Positions 1 to 8,519 of a DNA stretch of 17,861 bases are shown in pieces. Under the pieces are notes generated by a model. That model was not told the DNA's origin. It saw only the letters and a program-made list of their open reading frames with translations, and searched no databases. Numbering within the stretch: the first letter of the stretch is position 1; each line of letters starts with the position of its first letter. This DNA is from Roseovarius sp. GTDB taxonomy: Bacteria; Pseudomonadota; Alphaproteobacteria; Rhodobacterales; Rhodobacteraceae. Where the stretch lies: NCBI GenBank assembly GCA_007125415.1, contig SLDH01000016.1:1-17861 (forward strand), written 5' to 3'. Both the position numbers and the translations under genes were made by a program.

Positions 1-364
1 GCACGAAGAGATCGGGGCATTGTCCCGCTTCCTGGGCCAGCCGCGCAAGGGTTCGGGCCAGTTTCGGGCGGTCGAGCGAGTGGATCGACTGACACAGTTC
101 CATCGCCTGCCGCGCCTTATTGGTTTGCAAGGGTCCGATCAGATGCAGGTCGATCCCCTCGAACGCCTCGCGGAACCCGGGCCATTTGCCCGCCGCTTCC
201 TGCACGCGATTTTCGCCAAAGCATCTGTGCCCCTGCTCGAGCACGGTTCGCACGCGCGCGTCGGGCTGCAGCTTGGAGACCGCGATCAGGGTGATCTCTG
301 CCACATCGCGCCCGGCGGCTTTGGCGGCGGTCTCGATCCGGGTCTGAATGTCGTCAAGGCTCAC
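1..364 (-). CDS. YggS/PROSC-family PLP homeostasis protein (5' part, cut by left edge)
   Basis: Family role: a fold-type III PLP-binding protein without known enzyme activity that buffers intracellular pyridoxal phosphate. Seen here are the first 121 codons, read leftwards. The N-terminal beta strand carries AVSK, whose lysine is the PLP Schiff-base residue of the family. It is followed by FGENRVQE and by LIGPLQTNKAR, a variant of the usual HIGxLQxNK motif. The rest lies outside the window. The start is GTG at 362-364, because an in-frame stop lies just upstream, no ATG is available, and an AAGGGA Shine-Dalgarno-like sequence sits about 7 nt before it. It is divergent from the DUF3576 lipoprotein, with 164 bp between them that must hold both promoters. 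I am sure of the family. The catalytic barrel beyond residue 121 cannot be checked. Confidence 0.93.
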   Translation of the reverse strand, partial: MSLDDIQTRIETAAKAAGRDVAEITLIAVSKLQPDARVRTVLEQGHRCFGENRVQEAAGKWPGFREAFEGIDLHLIGPLQTNKARQAMELCQSIHSLDRPKLARTLARLAQEAGQCPDLFV

Positions 365-528
365 GCGCTTGTCCCTTGCTGGTTTTCGGCTCGTCTATGG
401 CATACCCGGGCAAGGCGGGTCCATAGTGCAGGGGCCAGCAGCAGCGCGAAACGGCTGGGCATGGCGGCAAGACCAGTAAACGGCTTGCCCCCTCGCCCTT
501 GCTTGGATACTAGGGAGAAGCACCTAAC

Positions 529-1047
529 GTGGACGGTCTCATGCAGTTTTCCCGCATCACCAAAGCAACGCTTGGCGTCGCGATGGCCCTGATCATCGCG
601 GCCTGTGGTCAAAACCGGGGCATGGAGCCTAGAGACACGGGCTCCAGCAATGAGCCCCAGGGGTCAGCGGGTGTTGATCCGATGTCACCAACAAGCCGGC
701 GTAGCTATGGCGACAGCAGCATTCTGGCTGTTTTTCGCGGTGGCGATCAGCAGGTAAAGGTCAATCGGCATCTCTGGACGGCCTCTCTGGAGGTGCTGAA
801 CTTCCTGCCCATCGAGGCGGCCGATCCCTTCACCGGCATCATCAGCACCGGCTTCGGCACACCGCCCGGCGGGGGGCAGGCCTATCGCGCGACCATCCTG
901 ATCAGCGATCCGGCGCTGGATGCGCGCTCGCTCAATGTCGCGCTGCAAACCCGCAGTGGCCCGGTGGCTGCCGCCACGCAGCGCGCGGTGGAAGATGCGA
1001 TTCTGGACCGGGCACGCCAGTTGCGGGTCGACTCGGCCCGTTTCTGA
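529..1047 (+). CDS. DUF3576 domain-containing lipoprotein
   Basis: A 172-residue predicted lipoprotein of unknown function. The N-terminus has a short basic stretch, a hydrophobic segment (about residues 13-25) and a lipobox ending IIAAC, with Cys26 as the lipidated residue, so it should be membrane anchored and face the periplasm. After a Ser/Gly/Pro-rich linker (about 27-60) comes the conserved domain. It includes the segment around LNFLPIEAADPFTGII (about 89-105) and a C-terminal helix rich in Arg/Asp that I recognise as DUF3576. The GTG at 529 is preferred: GGGAGAAG at 513-520 is spaced 8 nt from it but 20 nt from the in-frame ATG at 541. In related alphaproteobacteria a gene of this family commonly lies just before leuS. 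Here a convergent glycosyltransferase gene separates the two. No function can be assigned. Confidence 0.82.
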   Translation: MDGLMQFSRITKATLGVAMALIIAACGQNRGMEPRDTGSSNEPQGSAGVDPMSPTSRRSYGDSSILAVFRGGDQQVKVNRHLWTASLEVLNFLPIEAADPFTGIISTGFGTPPGGGQAYRATILISDPALDARSLNVALQTRSGPVAAATQRAVEDAILDRARQLRVDSARF

Positions 1048-1056
1048 GCCGTAGAC

Positions 1057-2289
1057 TCAACGCGTTAGGCTGGAGACCCATTCCAGTTGCCGGGGCAGGC
1101 AGATGTCGTCGAGGTCGTATTGTGTCACGATCCGCTGGCGGGCGGCCTTGCCCAGCCGTGCACGGGCCTCGGCGTCGTCAAGTAACGCGCATACTTCCCG
1201 TACCAGCGAATCGGTGTCAAAGAAATCGACCAGCCGGCCATGGACATCATGGTCTATGAGTTCGCGCACCGGGTCCACGTCGTTGGCCACAATGGCCGCC
1301 TCGATGGACATCGCCTCCATCAGGCTCCAACTGAGGACAAAGGGGTAGGTGAGATATACATGCAAGCGGCTGACCTGCAATAGCTGCAGGAACTGGTCGT
1401 AGGGGATGCGCCCCAGATAATGTACCCGCGCCCAGTCCGCGTCCGGTATCTGGCCGCGCACCTCGTCGATGAAGATCTGTTTCCACGTCTTTCCGTCGGG
1501 CGCGCGTGCGCCATAGCTCACCTCGTCACCGCCCACGATCAGAACCTGCGCGCGGGGCCGCTCCTTCAGCAGGCGGGGCAGGGCACGCATGAAGCGGTGA
1601 TAGCCGCGATAGGGCTCGAGATTGCGGTTGACGAAGGTGATCACCTCATCATTGCGGGTCACGTCCACCTTGCCCGGGATGCTGAGCCGGACATCGGGGT
1701 CGGGCACGGCGCTTCTGGTGTCGATCCCGTCATGGCTCACGGTGATCTTGTCGCGAAATTCGGCCGGGAATGTATTGGCCTGAAACCAGGTGGGGCTGAT
1801 CCCGGCGGTGGCGAAGGGGAAGTGCAGATGGTTGTTGAGGTTCTTCAGACGCAATTTGAGCTGTGTGATCAGGGACGGCTTTTCGAATTCCGCGTCGAAG
1901 TTGTTATGTGGATAATCGGAGAGATGATAAAGTTCGCAATAGAGCCCCATGCGCGCCTCGGGCCACAGATCACGCAGGAACATCGGCTCCCCCCAGCCGT
2001 GATGGGCGAGGATGAGATCGGGTGAGAACCCGGCCTTCTGCAGTTCGATCGCCCCCGCAAGGCAGCCCTCGGCGCGGGTCACCTTGCTGTCAAGATCAAC
2101 CAGCCAAGGATGCACGTTCTGCGCGCTGCGGTCACGCAGCTTGTAGGGCAGCAGCCGCACGCCCTGCCACCATCCCGGCTCTTTCACCCGCAGGGTCAGG
2201 GCGACGCACTGATGCCCCTGACGGGCGAGAAGCGGGGCGAGGTGTTTGTATTGTCCGGGAAAATTCTGGTGAATGAAAAGTATCTTCAT
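1057..2289 (-). CDS. Family 4 (GT-B) glycosyltransferase
   Basis: A 410-residue protein with two Rossmann-like halves, as in GT4 retaining glycosyltransferases that move a sugar from a nucleotide-sugar donor. The N-terminal half begins MKILFIHQNFPGQYKHLAPL, the usual first strand and acceptor-side loop. Further in are HHGWGEPMFL (about 95-104) and SHDGID, followed by the NRNLEPYRGYHRF segment that opens the donor-binding half. Near the C-terminus, YPFVLSWSLMEAMS is the region that carries the conserved donor-contacting glutamate. The ATG at 2287-2289 is chosen because it gives this canonical N-terminus. A longer reading from 2394 adds 35 residues rich in Arg that look non-coding. The stop is 9 bp from that of the DUF3576 gene, which it faces tail to tail. 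No other sugar-biosynthesis gene is adjacent, so donor and acceptor are unknown. A role in surface polysaccharide or LPS is only an inference. Confidence 0.85.
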   Translation of the reverse strand: MKILFIHQNFPGQYKHLAPLLARQGHQCVALTLRVKEPGWWQGVRLLPYKLRDRSAQNVHPWLVDLDSKVTRAEGCLAGAIELQKAGFSPDLILAHHGWGEPMFLRDLWPEARMGLYCELYHLSDYPHNNFDAEFEKPSLITQLKLRLKNLNNHLHFPFATAGISPTWFQANTFPAEFRDKITVSHDGIDTRSAVPDPDVRLSIPGKVDVTRNDEVITFVNRNLEPYRGYHRFMRALPRLLKERPRAQVLIVGGDEVSYGARAPDGKTWKQIFIDEVRGQIPDADWARVHYLGRIPYDQFLQLLQVSRLHVYLTYPFVLSWSLMEAMSIEAAIVANDVDPVRELIDHDVHGRLVDFFDTDSLVREVCALLDDAEARARLGKAARQRIVTQYDLDDICLPRQLEWVSSLTR

Positions 2290-2442
2290 CTGGTGATCGC
2301 GGCCCTTCAAAATCCTTGCCGGTATAGGCAGCCACCAAAGGCCTGTATAGAGTTTTCGGGGGCGTCTTTCTGCTAGACCCGCCAGCGCGCGCACCTTATC
2401 ACCCCATGCGAAGAGGTCGAAAATCCGAAAGGGGCGCGCCCG

Positions 2443-5001
2443 ATGTCACGTTATTCCGCCGCCGAAATCGAAGCAAGATGGCAAGAGGCCTGGGACGCGG
2501 CAGGCGTGTTTCGCGCCGCGCCCTCGGCCGATAAGCCCAAATACTATGTGCTGGAGATGTTTCCCTACCCGTCGGGGCGCATCCATATGGGCCATGTGCG
2601 CAACTATACGATGGGCGATGTGATCGCCCGGCACAAGCTGGCCACCGGCCACAATGTGCTGCACCCGATGGGCTGGGACGCCTTTGGCATGCCCGCCGAG
2701 AATGCCGCCATGGCCAGTGGCGGGCATCCCAAGGCCTGGACCTATGGCAATATCGACGACATGCGCGCACAGATGAAGCCGCTTGGCCTCTCGATCGACT
2801 GGAGCCGCGAATTTGCCACCTGCGACCCGGAATATTACGGCCAGCAGCAGGCGCTCTTTCTCGATTTTCTGGAAAAGGGCCTCGTCTATCGCAAGAACGC
2901 CGTGGTCAACTGGGATCCGGTGGACATGACGGTGCTTGCCAATGAGCAGGTCGAGAACGGCCGCGGCTGGCGTTCGGGCGCGGAGGTGGAGCGGCGTGAA
3001 CTCACGCAGTGGTTTTTCCGGATTTCCGATTTTGCCGGGGAATTGCTCGAGGCACTGGACGGGCTTGAAAGCTGGCCGGCGAAAGTGCGCCTCATGCAGG
3101 AGAACTGGATCGGCCGCTCGCGCGGGCTGCAATTCGCCTTCGGGCTGGTGGACGGGCCTGACGGGCATGACCGTGTGGAGGTCTATACCACGCGGCCCGA
3201 TACGATGTTGGGGGCAAGTTTCGTTGCCATCTCGCCCGATCATCCGCTGGCGCGCCAGCTCGAGGAGACCAACTCCGATCTGGCCGCCTTCAACGCCGAA
3301 TGCCGCAAGGGCGCAACGACCGAGGAGGCGCTGGAAAAGGCCGAGAAACGCGGCTTCGACACCGGGCTGAAGGCGCGACATCCCTTTGATACCGCCTGGG
3401 AATTGCCGGTCTATGTGGCCAATTTCATCCTGATGGACTATGGCACGGGTGCCATTTTCGGCGTGCCTGCCCATGACCAGCGTGATCTGGATTTCGCGCG
3501 CAAATATGATCTGCCCGTGATCTCCACCTACGCGCCGGCTGAAGATGATGGCACCAGCCTGCCCGAGGACGGCGGCGAGGCCTATGTGCCGCCCAAGACC
3601 GAACGGGTGATCTATGTCCGGGGCTTTGCCGGCGACACCGAGCAGACGGGCCATGAGGCGATCGAGGCGGCGATCGGCTTTTGCGAAGAGAATGGCGTGG
3701 GGCAGGGGGTCACGAAATATCGCCTGCGCGACTGGGGCCTCTCGCGCCAGCGCTACTGGGGCTGCCCCATCCCGGTGGTGCATTGCGACACCTGCGGCGT
3801 GGTGCCCGAGAAGAAGGAAAACCTGCCCATTCGCCTGCCTGATGATGTGACCTTCGATCAACCGGGAAACCCGCTTGACCGGCACGACACCTGGCGCACC
3901 TGTGCCTGCCCGGCCTGTGGCCGCCCCGCCCGGCGGGAAACCGACACGATGGACACATTCGTGGACAGCTCGTGGTATTTCGCGCGCTTCACCGCCCCGC
4001 GCGCCGAGACGCCCACCGACATGGCCGAGGCCGAATACTGGATGAATGTGGACCAGTATATCGGCGGGGTCGAACACGCGATCCTGCATCTGCTCTACGC
4101 GCGATTCTTCGCCCGTGCGATGGTGGAAACCGGCCACCTTCCGGCGAAATGCAAGGAGCCTTTCGAGGCGCTTTTCACCCAGGGGATGGTGACGCATGAG
4201 ATCTACCAGACCCGCGATACCAATGGCCGCCCCGTCTATCACCTGCCCGAAGAGGTGACGGAAGGGCGTTTGGCCGATGGCACCGAGGTCGAGATCATCC
4301 CGTCCGCCAAGATGTCGAAATCCAAGAAGAACGTGGTCGATCCGGTCAGCATCATCAGCGCCTATGGCGCGGATACCGCGCGCTGGTTCGTCCTGAGCGA
4401 CAGCCCGCCCGAGCGCGACGTGGAATGGACCGCCGCCGGTGCCGAAGCGGCTTACCGGCATCTTGCGCGCGTGTACCGAATTTGCGCGGAGATCGCCGAG
4501 GGCACCGAGACAGGCACGCCCGAGGCCGATGAGGCGCTCCTGCGCGAGATGCACAAGGCGATCCACGATGTCTCGGGCGGGATCGAGAGCTTCGGCTTCA
4601 ATGCCGCCATCGCAAAGCTCTACGCCTTTACCGCAACGCTTGCGCGTTCCAAGGCCGGCGCCTCCGCCAAGACCACCGCCGCGCGCACGCTCGCGCAACT
4701 CATGTCGCCCATGACCCCGCATCTGTCGGAGGAATTGTGGGCGCTTCTGGGGGGCGAGGGGCTGGTGGTGCAGGCCCCCTGGCCGCAGGCCGATCCGGCC
4801 ATGCTGCAGGATGATCTGGTGACGCTGCCCATCCAGATCAACGGCAAGCGCCGCGCCGAGATCGACCTGCCGCCCGATATGGCCGTGGCGGAGGTTGAAA
4901 AACGCGCGCTAGAAGTGGATGCTGTCGTGAGGGCGCTGGAGGGGGCCCAGCCCCGCAAGGTGATCGTTGTCCCCGGACGGATCGTGAATGTCGTCATATA
5001 G
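2443..5001 (+). CDS. leuS: Leucyl-tRNA synthetase
   Basis: Class Ia aminoacyl-tRNA synthetase that charges tRNA-Leu in the cytoplasm. The length (852 residues) is close to the E. coli enzyme (860). The HIGH-type motif is HMGH at 48-51 after FPYPSGRI. The CP1 editing domain carries the Thr-rich TTRPDT at 249-254. It also carries GVPAHDQRD, whose Asp345 is the residue that clamps the amino group of mischarged amino acids. The KMSKS loop is intact at 623-627. The C-terminal anticodon-binding region is complete, ending in the usual hydrophobic strand. The start is ATG 2443, with AAAGGGG at 2428-2434 as the ribosome-binding site. It is the first gene of an operon: its last 14 bp overlap the start of lptE. 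A long reverse-strand frame across this gene is a codon-bias shadow. Confidence 0.98.
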   Translation: MSRYSAAEIEARWQEAWDAAGVFRAAPSADKPKYYVLEMFPYPSGRIHMGHVRNYTMGDVIARHKLATGHNVLHPMGWDAFGMPAENAAMASGGHPKAWTYGNIDDMRAQMKPLGLSIDWSREFATCDPEYYGQQQALFLDFLEKGLVYRKNAVVNWDPVDMTVLANEQVENGRGWRSGAEVERRELTQWFFRISDFAGELLEALDGLESWPAKVRLMQENWIGRSRGLQFAFGLVDGPDGHDRVEVYTTRPDTMLGASFVAISPDHPLARQLEETNSDLAAFNAECRKGATTEEALEKAEKRGFDTGLKARHPFDTAWELPVYVANFILMDYGTGAIFGVPAHDQRDLDFARKYDLPVISTYAPAEDDGTSLPEDGGEAYVPPKTERVIYVRGFAGDTEQTGHEAIEAAIGFCEENGVGQGVTKYRLRDWGLSRQRYWGCPIPVVHCDTCGVVPEKKENLPIRLPDDVTFDQPGNPLDRHDTWRTCACPACGRPARRETDTMDTFVDSSWYFARFTAPRAETPTDMAEAEYWMNVDQYIGGVEHAILHLLYARFFARAMVETGHLPAKCKEPFEALFTQGMVTHEIYQTRDTNGRPVYHLPEEVTEGRLADGTEVEIIPSAKMSKSKKNVVDPVSIISAYGADTARWFVLSDSPPERDVEWTAAGAEAAYRHLARVYRICAEIAEGTETGTPEADEALLREMHKAIHDVSGGIESFGFNAAIAKLYAFTATLARSKAGASAKTTAARTLAQLMSPMTPHLSEELWALLGGEGLVVQAPWPQADPAMLQDDLVTLPIQINGKRRAEIDLPPDMAVAEVEKRALEVDAVVRALEGAQPRKVIVVPGRIVNVVI

Positions 5002-5476
5002 CCGCCGGACCGTTCTGCTGGGTGCTGCCGCCCTTTCGGCGTGCGGCTTCACGCCCGCCTACGGGCCGGGGGGCGGGGCGAACCGGCTGGACGGGAATGT
5101 GGCGGTGGATGCACCCACGACCCAACCGGCATACCGGCTGGTGCGGTATCTGGAAGACCGGCTGGGCCGCGCTGCCGCCCCGCGCTACGGGCTGAGCCAC
5201 GCCATCCGGATCAGCGAGCGCCCGAGTGCGATTTCCGACGACAACATCACCCTGCGTTACAACATGCTGGGAGAGGTGACTTATGCCCTGCGCGACCTGG
5301 ACAGTGGCGAAGTGCTGACTTCGGGCAAGGTTGACAGCTTCACCTCCTATTCGACGTCCGGCACGACCGTGGCGACAGAGGCCGCGAAACGCGATGCGTC
5401 CGACCGTCTGATGGTGATCCTCGGCGATGCGATGATCACGCGGCTCGTTGCGGTGGCCCCCGGTCTGCCCGCATGA
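4988..5476 (+). CDS. lptE: LPS-assembly lipoprotein LptE
   Basis: A 162-residue predicted outer-membrane lipoprotein. In the family, LptE plugs the LptD barrel and takes part in inserting LPS into the outer leaflet. Seen: two arginines (SRRTVLLG), a hydrophobic stretch and the lipobox LSAC with Cys19. CGFTPAYGP follows directly and is the hallmark mature N-terminus of alphaproteobacterial LptE. The remainder alternates short strands and helices, with [14 protein letters not shown] in the middle and an alanine-rich C-terminal helix, as in the LptE fold. The gene overlaps leuS by 14 bp and holA by the 4 bp ATGA at 5473-5476, so its translation is probably coupled to both. The leuS-lptE-holA order is a familiar one and supports the call despite low sequence conservation in the family. 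Confidence 0.9.
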   Translation: MSSYSRRTVLLGAAALSACGFTPAYGPGGGANRLDGNVAVDAPTTQPAYRLVRYLEDRLGRAAAPRYGLSHAIRISERPSAISDDNITLRYNMLGEVTYALRDLDSGEVLTSGKVDSFTSYSTSGTTVATEAAKRDASDRLMVILGDAMITRLVAVAPGLPA

Positions 5477-6498
5477 AACTGGCTGCGCGCGACGCCGCCC
5501 GCTATTTCGCCCGGCCCGAGCCTGACCGCGCGGGGCTGCTCATCTTCGGCGCCGATGCCATGCGCGTGGCTCTCAAGCGGCAACAGGTGATCGCTGCGCT
5601 GATCGGCCCCGAGGGAGAAGGAGAGATGCGGTTGACGCGTCTGCCCGCCGCTGACCTGCGCAAGGATCCGGCCGCTCTGCAGGATGCGGTGAAGGCCCAA
5701 GGGTTCTTCCCCGGCCCGCGCGTGGCCTTTGTCGAGGACGCAAACGATCTCATCGCGCCTCTCTTGACGGATGCGCTGGCGGCCTGGCAACAGGGTGATG
5801 CCCAGATCATCGTGACCGCGGGCGCGCTTCGGGCCGGCTCGAAGCTGCGCAAGCTCTTCGAGGCCCACAAGAATGCCTATGCCGCAGGCATCTATGATGA
5901 TCCGCCGGGGCGCGATGAGATCGAGGCGGAGTTGCGCCGCGCCGGGCTTGTGGAGATATCCCCCGCCGCAATGGAAGATCTCTCCGCGCTGGCGCGTATG
6001 CTCGATCCGGGTGATTTCCGCCAGACGCTGGAGAAACTGGCGCTTTACAAGCTTGGGGACAACACGCCGCTGGCGCCTGCGGATATCATGGCCTGCGCGC
6101 CCGCTTCGACCGAGGCCGATCTGGATGATGTGTTGCATATCGTGGCTGAGGCGCGGCTGGGCGAGATCGGTCCGGTGATGCGCCGGCTGAAGGGGCAGGG
6201 CGTGCAGCCGGTGGGGCTTTGCATCGCCGCCACCCGGCATTTTCGCGCGCTTTACGCCGCCTCCTCCGATCCCGGCGGGCCTGCTGCGGGCCTTGCAAGG
6301 TTGCGCCCGCCGGTCTTCGGCCCCCGGCGGGACCGGATGGCCCGGCAGGTGCAGAACTGGAGCCTTGCCGACCTTGAAGCCGCCCTCGGCCTGCTGATCG
6401 AGACGGACCTGCAATTGCGTTCAGCCGCCCAGCACGCCCCGGCCATGGCGCTGGTGGAGCGCACATTGATCCGCCTCGCCAAGCTGGCGGCGCTGTAG
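5473..6498 (+). CDS. holA: DNA polymerase III subunit delta
   Basis: The delta subunit of the clamp loader, which opens the beta sliding clamp so that it can be placed on DNA. Length (341 residues) fits the family. The N-terminal part (about 20-140) shows the degenerate AAA+ pattern: LLIFGADAMRV, then RVAFVEDANDL, then a long run ending AQIIVTAGAL. It has no working Walker A, as expected for delta. The middle contains LEKLALYKLGD (about 195-205), the position of the usual LxKLxLY lid-domain motif. The C-terminal collar domain is helical, with ATRHFRALY and a final helix of Leu/Ala. The ATG overlaps the lptE stop (ATGA). It ends the operon. The next gene, map, is convergent 90 bp away, and I see no clear terminator between them. 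Confidence 0.93.
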   Translation: MKLAARDAARYFARPEPDRAGLLIFGADAMRVALKRQQVIAALIGPEGEGEMRLTRLPAADLRKDPAALQDAVKAQGFFPGPRVAFVEDANDLIAPLLTDALAAWQQGDAQIIVTAGALRAGSKLRKLFEAHKNAYAAGIYDDPPGRDEIEAELRRAGLVEISPAAMEDLSALARMLDPGDFRQTLEKLALYKLGDNTPLAPADIMACAPASTEADLDDVLHIVAEARLGEIGPVMRRLKGQGVQPVGLCIAATRHFRALYAASSDPGGPAAGLARLRPPVFGPRRDRMARQVQNWSLADLEAALGLLIETDLQLRSAAQHAPAMALVERTLIRLAKLAAL

Positions 6499-6588
6499 AG
6501 CGCTAGTCGATCAGTCCGGGTCACTCCTGCCTGTTCCTTGCCCCTGCGCGGCTTGGTGCAGGTTGGCTCAGGTTGATCGAGATTGGCT

Positions 6589-7401
6589 CTATCCGTAGGT
6601 GGGGTGGAACCGGCCCGCAGGCGAGAGTGTGAAGATCTCGCAGCCCGTCGCCGTGACCCCCACGGAATGTTCGAACTGTGCCGAGAGGGATTTGTCACGG
6701 GTCACGGCCGTCCAGTCATCGGCGAGGATCTTGGTCTCGGGCCGGCCCAGATTGACCATCGGTTCGATGGTGAAGAACATGCCCTCTTCCAGCACGGGGC
6801 CCGACCCGGCGCGCCCGTAATGCAGCACGTTGGGCGGCGCATGAAACACGCGGCCAAGCCCGTGCCCGCAGAAATCGCGCACCACGCTCATGCGTTGGCG
6901 CTCCACGAAGCTCTGGATGGCATGGCCGATATCGCCGAACGTGTTGCCCGGCTTCACCGCCTCGATGCCGATCATGAGGCTGTCATGGGTCACCTCGATC
7001 AGCCGCTCGGTCTTGCGGCTCAGCTTGCCCGCCACGAACATGCGACTCGTGTCGCCATACCAGCCATCGACGATCACGGTGACATCGATATTCAGGATAT
7101 CGCCATCCTTGAGCACCTTTTCGCCCGGAATACCGTGGCAGACCACGTGATTGACGCTGATGCAGCTGGCGTGCTGATAGCCCTTGTAGCCGATGGTGGC
7201 GGATTTCGCGCCCGCGGCGGTGACCTGATCTTCGATCATCTGGTCGATCGCGGCGGTGGTCTGACCGGGATAGACATGCGCGCTCAGACTGTCGAGGATC
7301 TCCGCTGCCAGCCGCCCCGCCTTGTGCATGCCTGCAAAATCCGCCGTTTCATGAATGCGGATACCGTCTCGCGTCACTCTTCCACGGTGCTTCTCGTCCA
7401 C
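6589..7401 (-). CDS. map: Methionine aminopeptidase, type I
   Basis: Removes the initiator methionine from nascent proteins with small second residues. A pita-bread-fold metallopeptidase of 270 residues. All five metal ligands are readable: Asp106 (NIDVTV), Asp117 (YGDTSR), His180 (CGHGLG), Glu213 (FTIEPM) and Glu244 (QFEHSV). The substrate-side His89 in CHGIPG is also present. There is no N-terminal zinc-finger extension and no type II insert. The start is GTG at 7399-7401 with GGGAG about 7 nt upstream. This gives the usual N-terminal sequence before GIRIHE. It faces holA tail to tail and lies upstream of roughly 300 bp of repeat DNA on its 5' side, so its promoter must lie in or beside that repeat. 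Confidence 0.96.
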   Translation of the reverse strand: MDEKHRGRVTRDGIRIHETADFAGMHKAGRLAAEILDSLSAHVYPGQTTAAIDQMIEDQVTAAGAKSATIGYKGYQHASCISVNHVVCHGIPGEKVLKDGDILNIDVTVIVDGWYGDTSRMFVAGKLSRKTERLIEVTHDSLMIGIEAVKPGNTFGDIGHAIQSFVERQRMSVVRDFCGHGLGRVFHAPPNVLHYGRAGSGPVLEEGMFFTIEPMVNLGRPETKILADDWTAVTRDKSLSAQFEHSVGVTATGCEIFTLSPAGRFHPTYG

Positions 7402-7451
7402 GATGCGCTCCCGAATTTGCCTGTGTGTTTGCGCGCCCTATTTAGCAGGCT

Positions 7452-7750
7452 GCTGAAAAATGAACAGGGGCTGCAAAAGCGAGCGAAACTGTTCTTCTCC
7501 CCTGTTTGTACTTCAAGAGGAGGGCCGCGCCCGACCCTGGGTGAGGGCTTCCCCACGCTGGGGCTGCAGTGCTTCATGGCCGCCAGATACTTCCGAATGC
7601 TGAGCTTTTTGCAACGTCGCAATGCGCCCTCCCCGGTGGAGGGTCGGGCGCGGCCCGTGCTGGTCGCCCGGGCCAGGGCATGTGGGGATCTGGCGAGGAA
7701 CAAATTTCCGCCCTCTGTGTCAGAACAGACATGCGCAGGATTTTTTCAGC
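7452..7750 (+). repeat. Interspersed repeat, copy A (about 300 bp, hairpin core)
   Basis: This fills nearly all of the 355-bp gap between map and sfsA, and no gene is supported in it. It matches, in inverted orientation, 15175-15442. The core is a 133-bp imperfect palindrome whose outer arms, 7523-7538 and 7640-7655, are perfect 16-bp inverted repeats (GGCCGCGCCCGACCCT and its complement). The ends carry a 9-bp inverted repeat, GCTGAAAAA at 7452-7460 and TTTTTCAGC at 7742-7750, which I take as possible boundaries. Aligned by eye without gaps, the 101-bp interior of the core matches copy B at about three quarters of positions. The best block is 7599-7632. I see no flanking target duplication and no transposase. 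It could be a MITE, a REP-like palindromic unit, or a transcribed structured element. Confidence 0.8.
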
Positions 7751-7756
7751 GACTTG

Positions 7757-8473
7757 TCAGGTGACGTCCTCGCAAAGGGCCAGTGCCTGCCCGAGCGTCA
7801 CAGCCTCTGGCGTGATCACGGTATCGTAGGCCAGCACTGTCAGCCCCGCCCGGCGCGCGGTGGCGAGGGCCGCCGCATAGCCCGGATCAATATCAGCGGC
7901 AACGCTCATGCACTGGCAGTCGGTGCGTTGCACCAGGTAGAAGAGCACAGCGTTATGGCCATTGCGTGCCATTGCAGCGAGGTCACTCATATGCCGTGTG
8001 CCGCGCGCGGTGACGCTATCGGGAAACTCGGCGCGCCCGGGGCTGCGCGACAGCGTGACCGATTTCACCTCGACATAGGCATCGGGCAGGCCCTCCTGCC
8101 GCAGCAGAAAATCGATCCGGCTCTTCTCGCCATAGCGCTGCTCGGGCAGCACGGTGCCATAGGCGGCGAGCGGTTCGACCTCGCGTGCCTGCAGCGCCGC
8201 CCGCAGCACCCGGTTGGGCAGTGCCGTATCCACCCCGGTGAAATGCCCGTTTTCGTGATCAACGAGCCGCCAGCCATATTTCAGCTTCTTCTTCGGGTCG
8301 TCATTCGGTTCCAGCCAGATGCGGGTGCCCGGTGTGGCGAGGCCCATCATCGAGCCGGGATTGGCGCAATGGGCGGTCACTTCCTCGCCTGACGGCTCGA
8401 GCCCGGCATCCGCCAGAAAACGCTTGTAGCGGCGGATCAGCCGGGCAGGCACAAGGGGGGTTTGAAAGCGCAT
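7757..8473 (-). CDS. sfsA: SfsA family DNA/RNA nuclease (sugar fermentation stimulation protein homologue)
   Basis: A 238-residue SfsA protein. The family has an N-terminal OB-like part and a C-terminal PD-(D/E)xK nuclease-like part; its physiological role is uncertain. Seen: RYKRFLAD near the N-terminus; HCANPGSM at 35-42, a signature of the family; the nuclease-like core Asp121 (RIDFLL), Glu135 and Lys137 (AYVEVKSVTL); and the RGTRHMSDL segment (158-166) followed by a conserved helix and strand. The ATG at 8471-8473 gives the standard N-terminus. A longer frame from 8593 runs over the divergent neighbour and is not credible. No good ribosome-binding site is visible before this ATG. The stop lies 6 bp past the end of repeat copy A. 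It is divergent from the CinA-like gene with only 46 bp between them. Confidence 0.94.
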   Translation of the reverse strand: MRFQTPLVPARLIRRYKRFLADAGLEPSGEEVTAHCANPGSMMGLATPGTRIWLEPNDDPKKKLKYGWRLVDHENGHFTGVDTALPNRVLRAALQAREVEPLAAYGTVLPEQRYGEKSRIDFLLRQEGLPDAYVEVKSVTLSRSPGRAEFPDSVTARGTRHMSDLAAMARNGHNAVLFYLVQRTDCQCMSVAADIDPGYAAALATARRAGLTVLAYDTVITPEAVTLGQALALCEDVT

Positions 8474-8519
8474 GGCCGGGGGCTTATAGGGAGAAGCACC
8501 CGCAATCAAGGAGCGCCCG

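Noticed and set aside
2446..4722. A 758-codon open frame on the strand opposite leuS
   Set aside because: It mirrors leuS codon by codon, is rich in His/Gly/Arg typical of antisense frames in GC-rich DNA, and matches no family I recognise. leuS is unmistakable.
5347..6414. A 355-codon reverse frame opposite holA
   Set aside because: Antisense shadow of a confidently identified gene.
6499..6588. Terminator between holA and map
   Set aside because: Only short direct repeats of CAGGTTG are visible; no stable hairpin with a T-run was found.
7452..7750. Insertion sequence with a transposase
   Set aside because: About 300 bp with no transposase frame and no visible target duplication; only a repeat or MITE-like label is justified.
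6583..7764. A 393-codon forward frame across map and the repeat
   Set aside because: It is antisense to map over most of its length and then runs through the repeat; no domain is visible.
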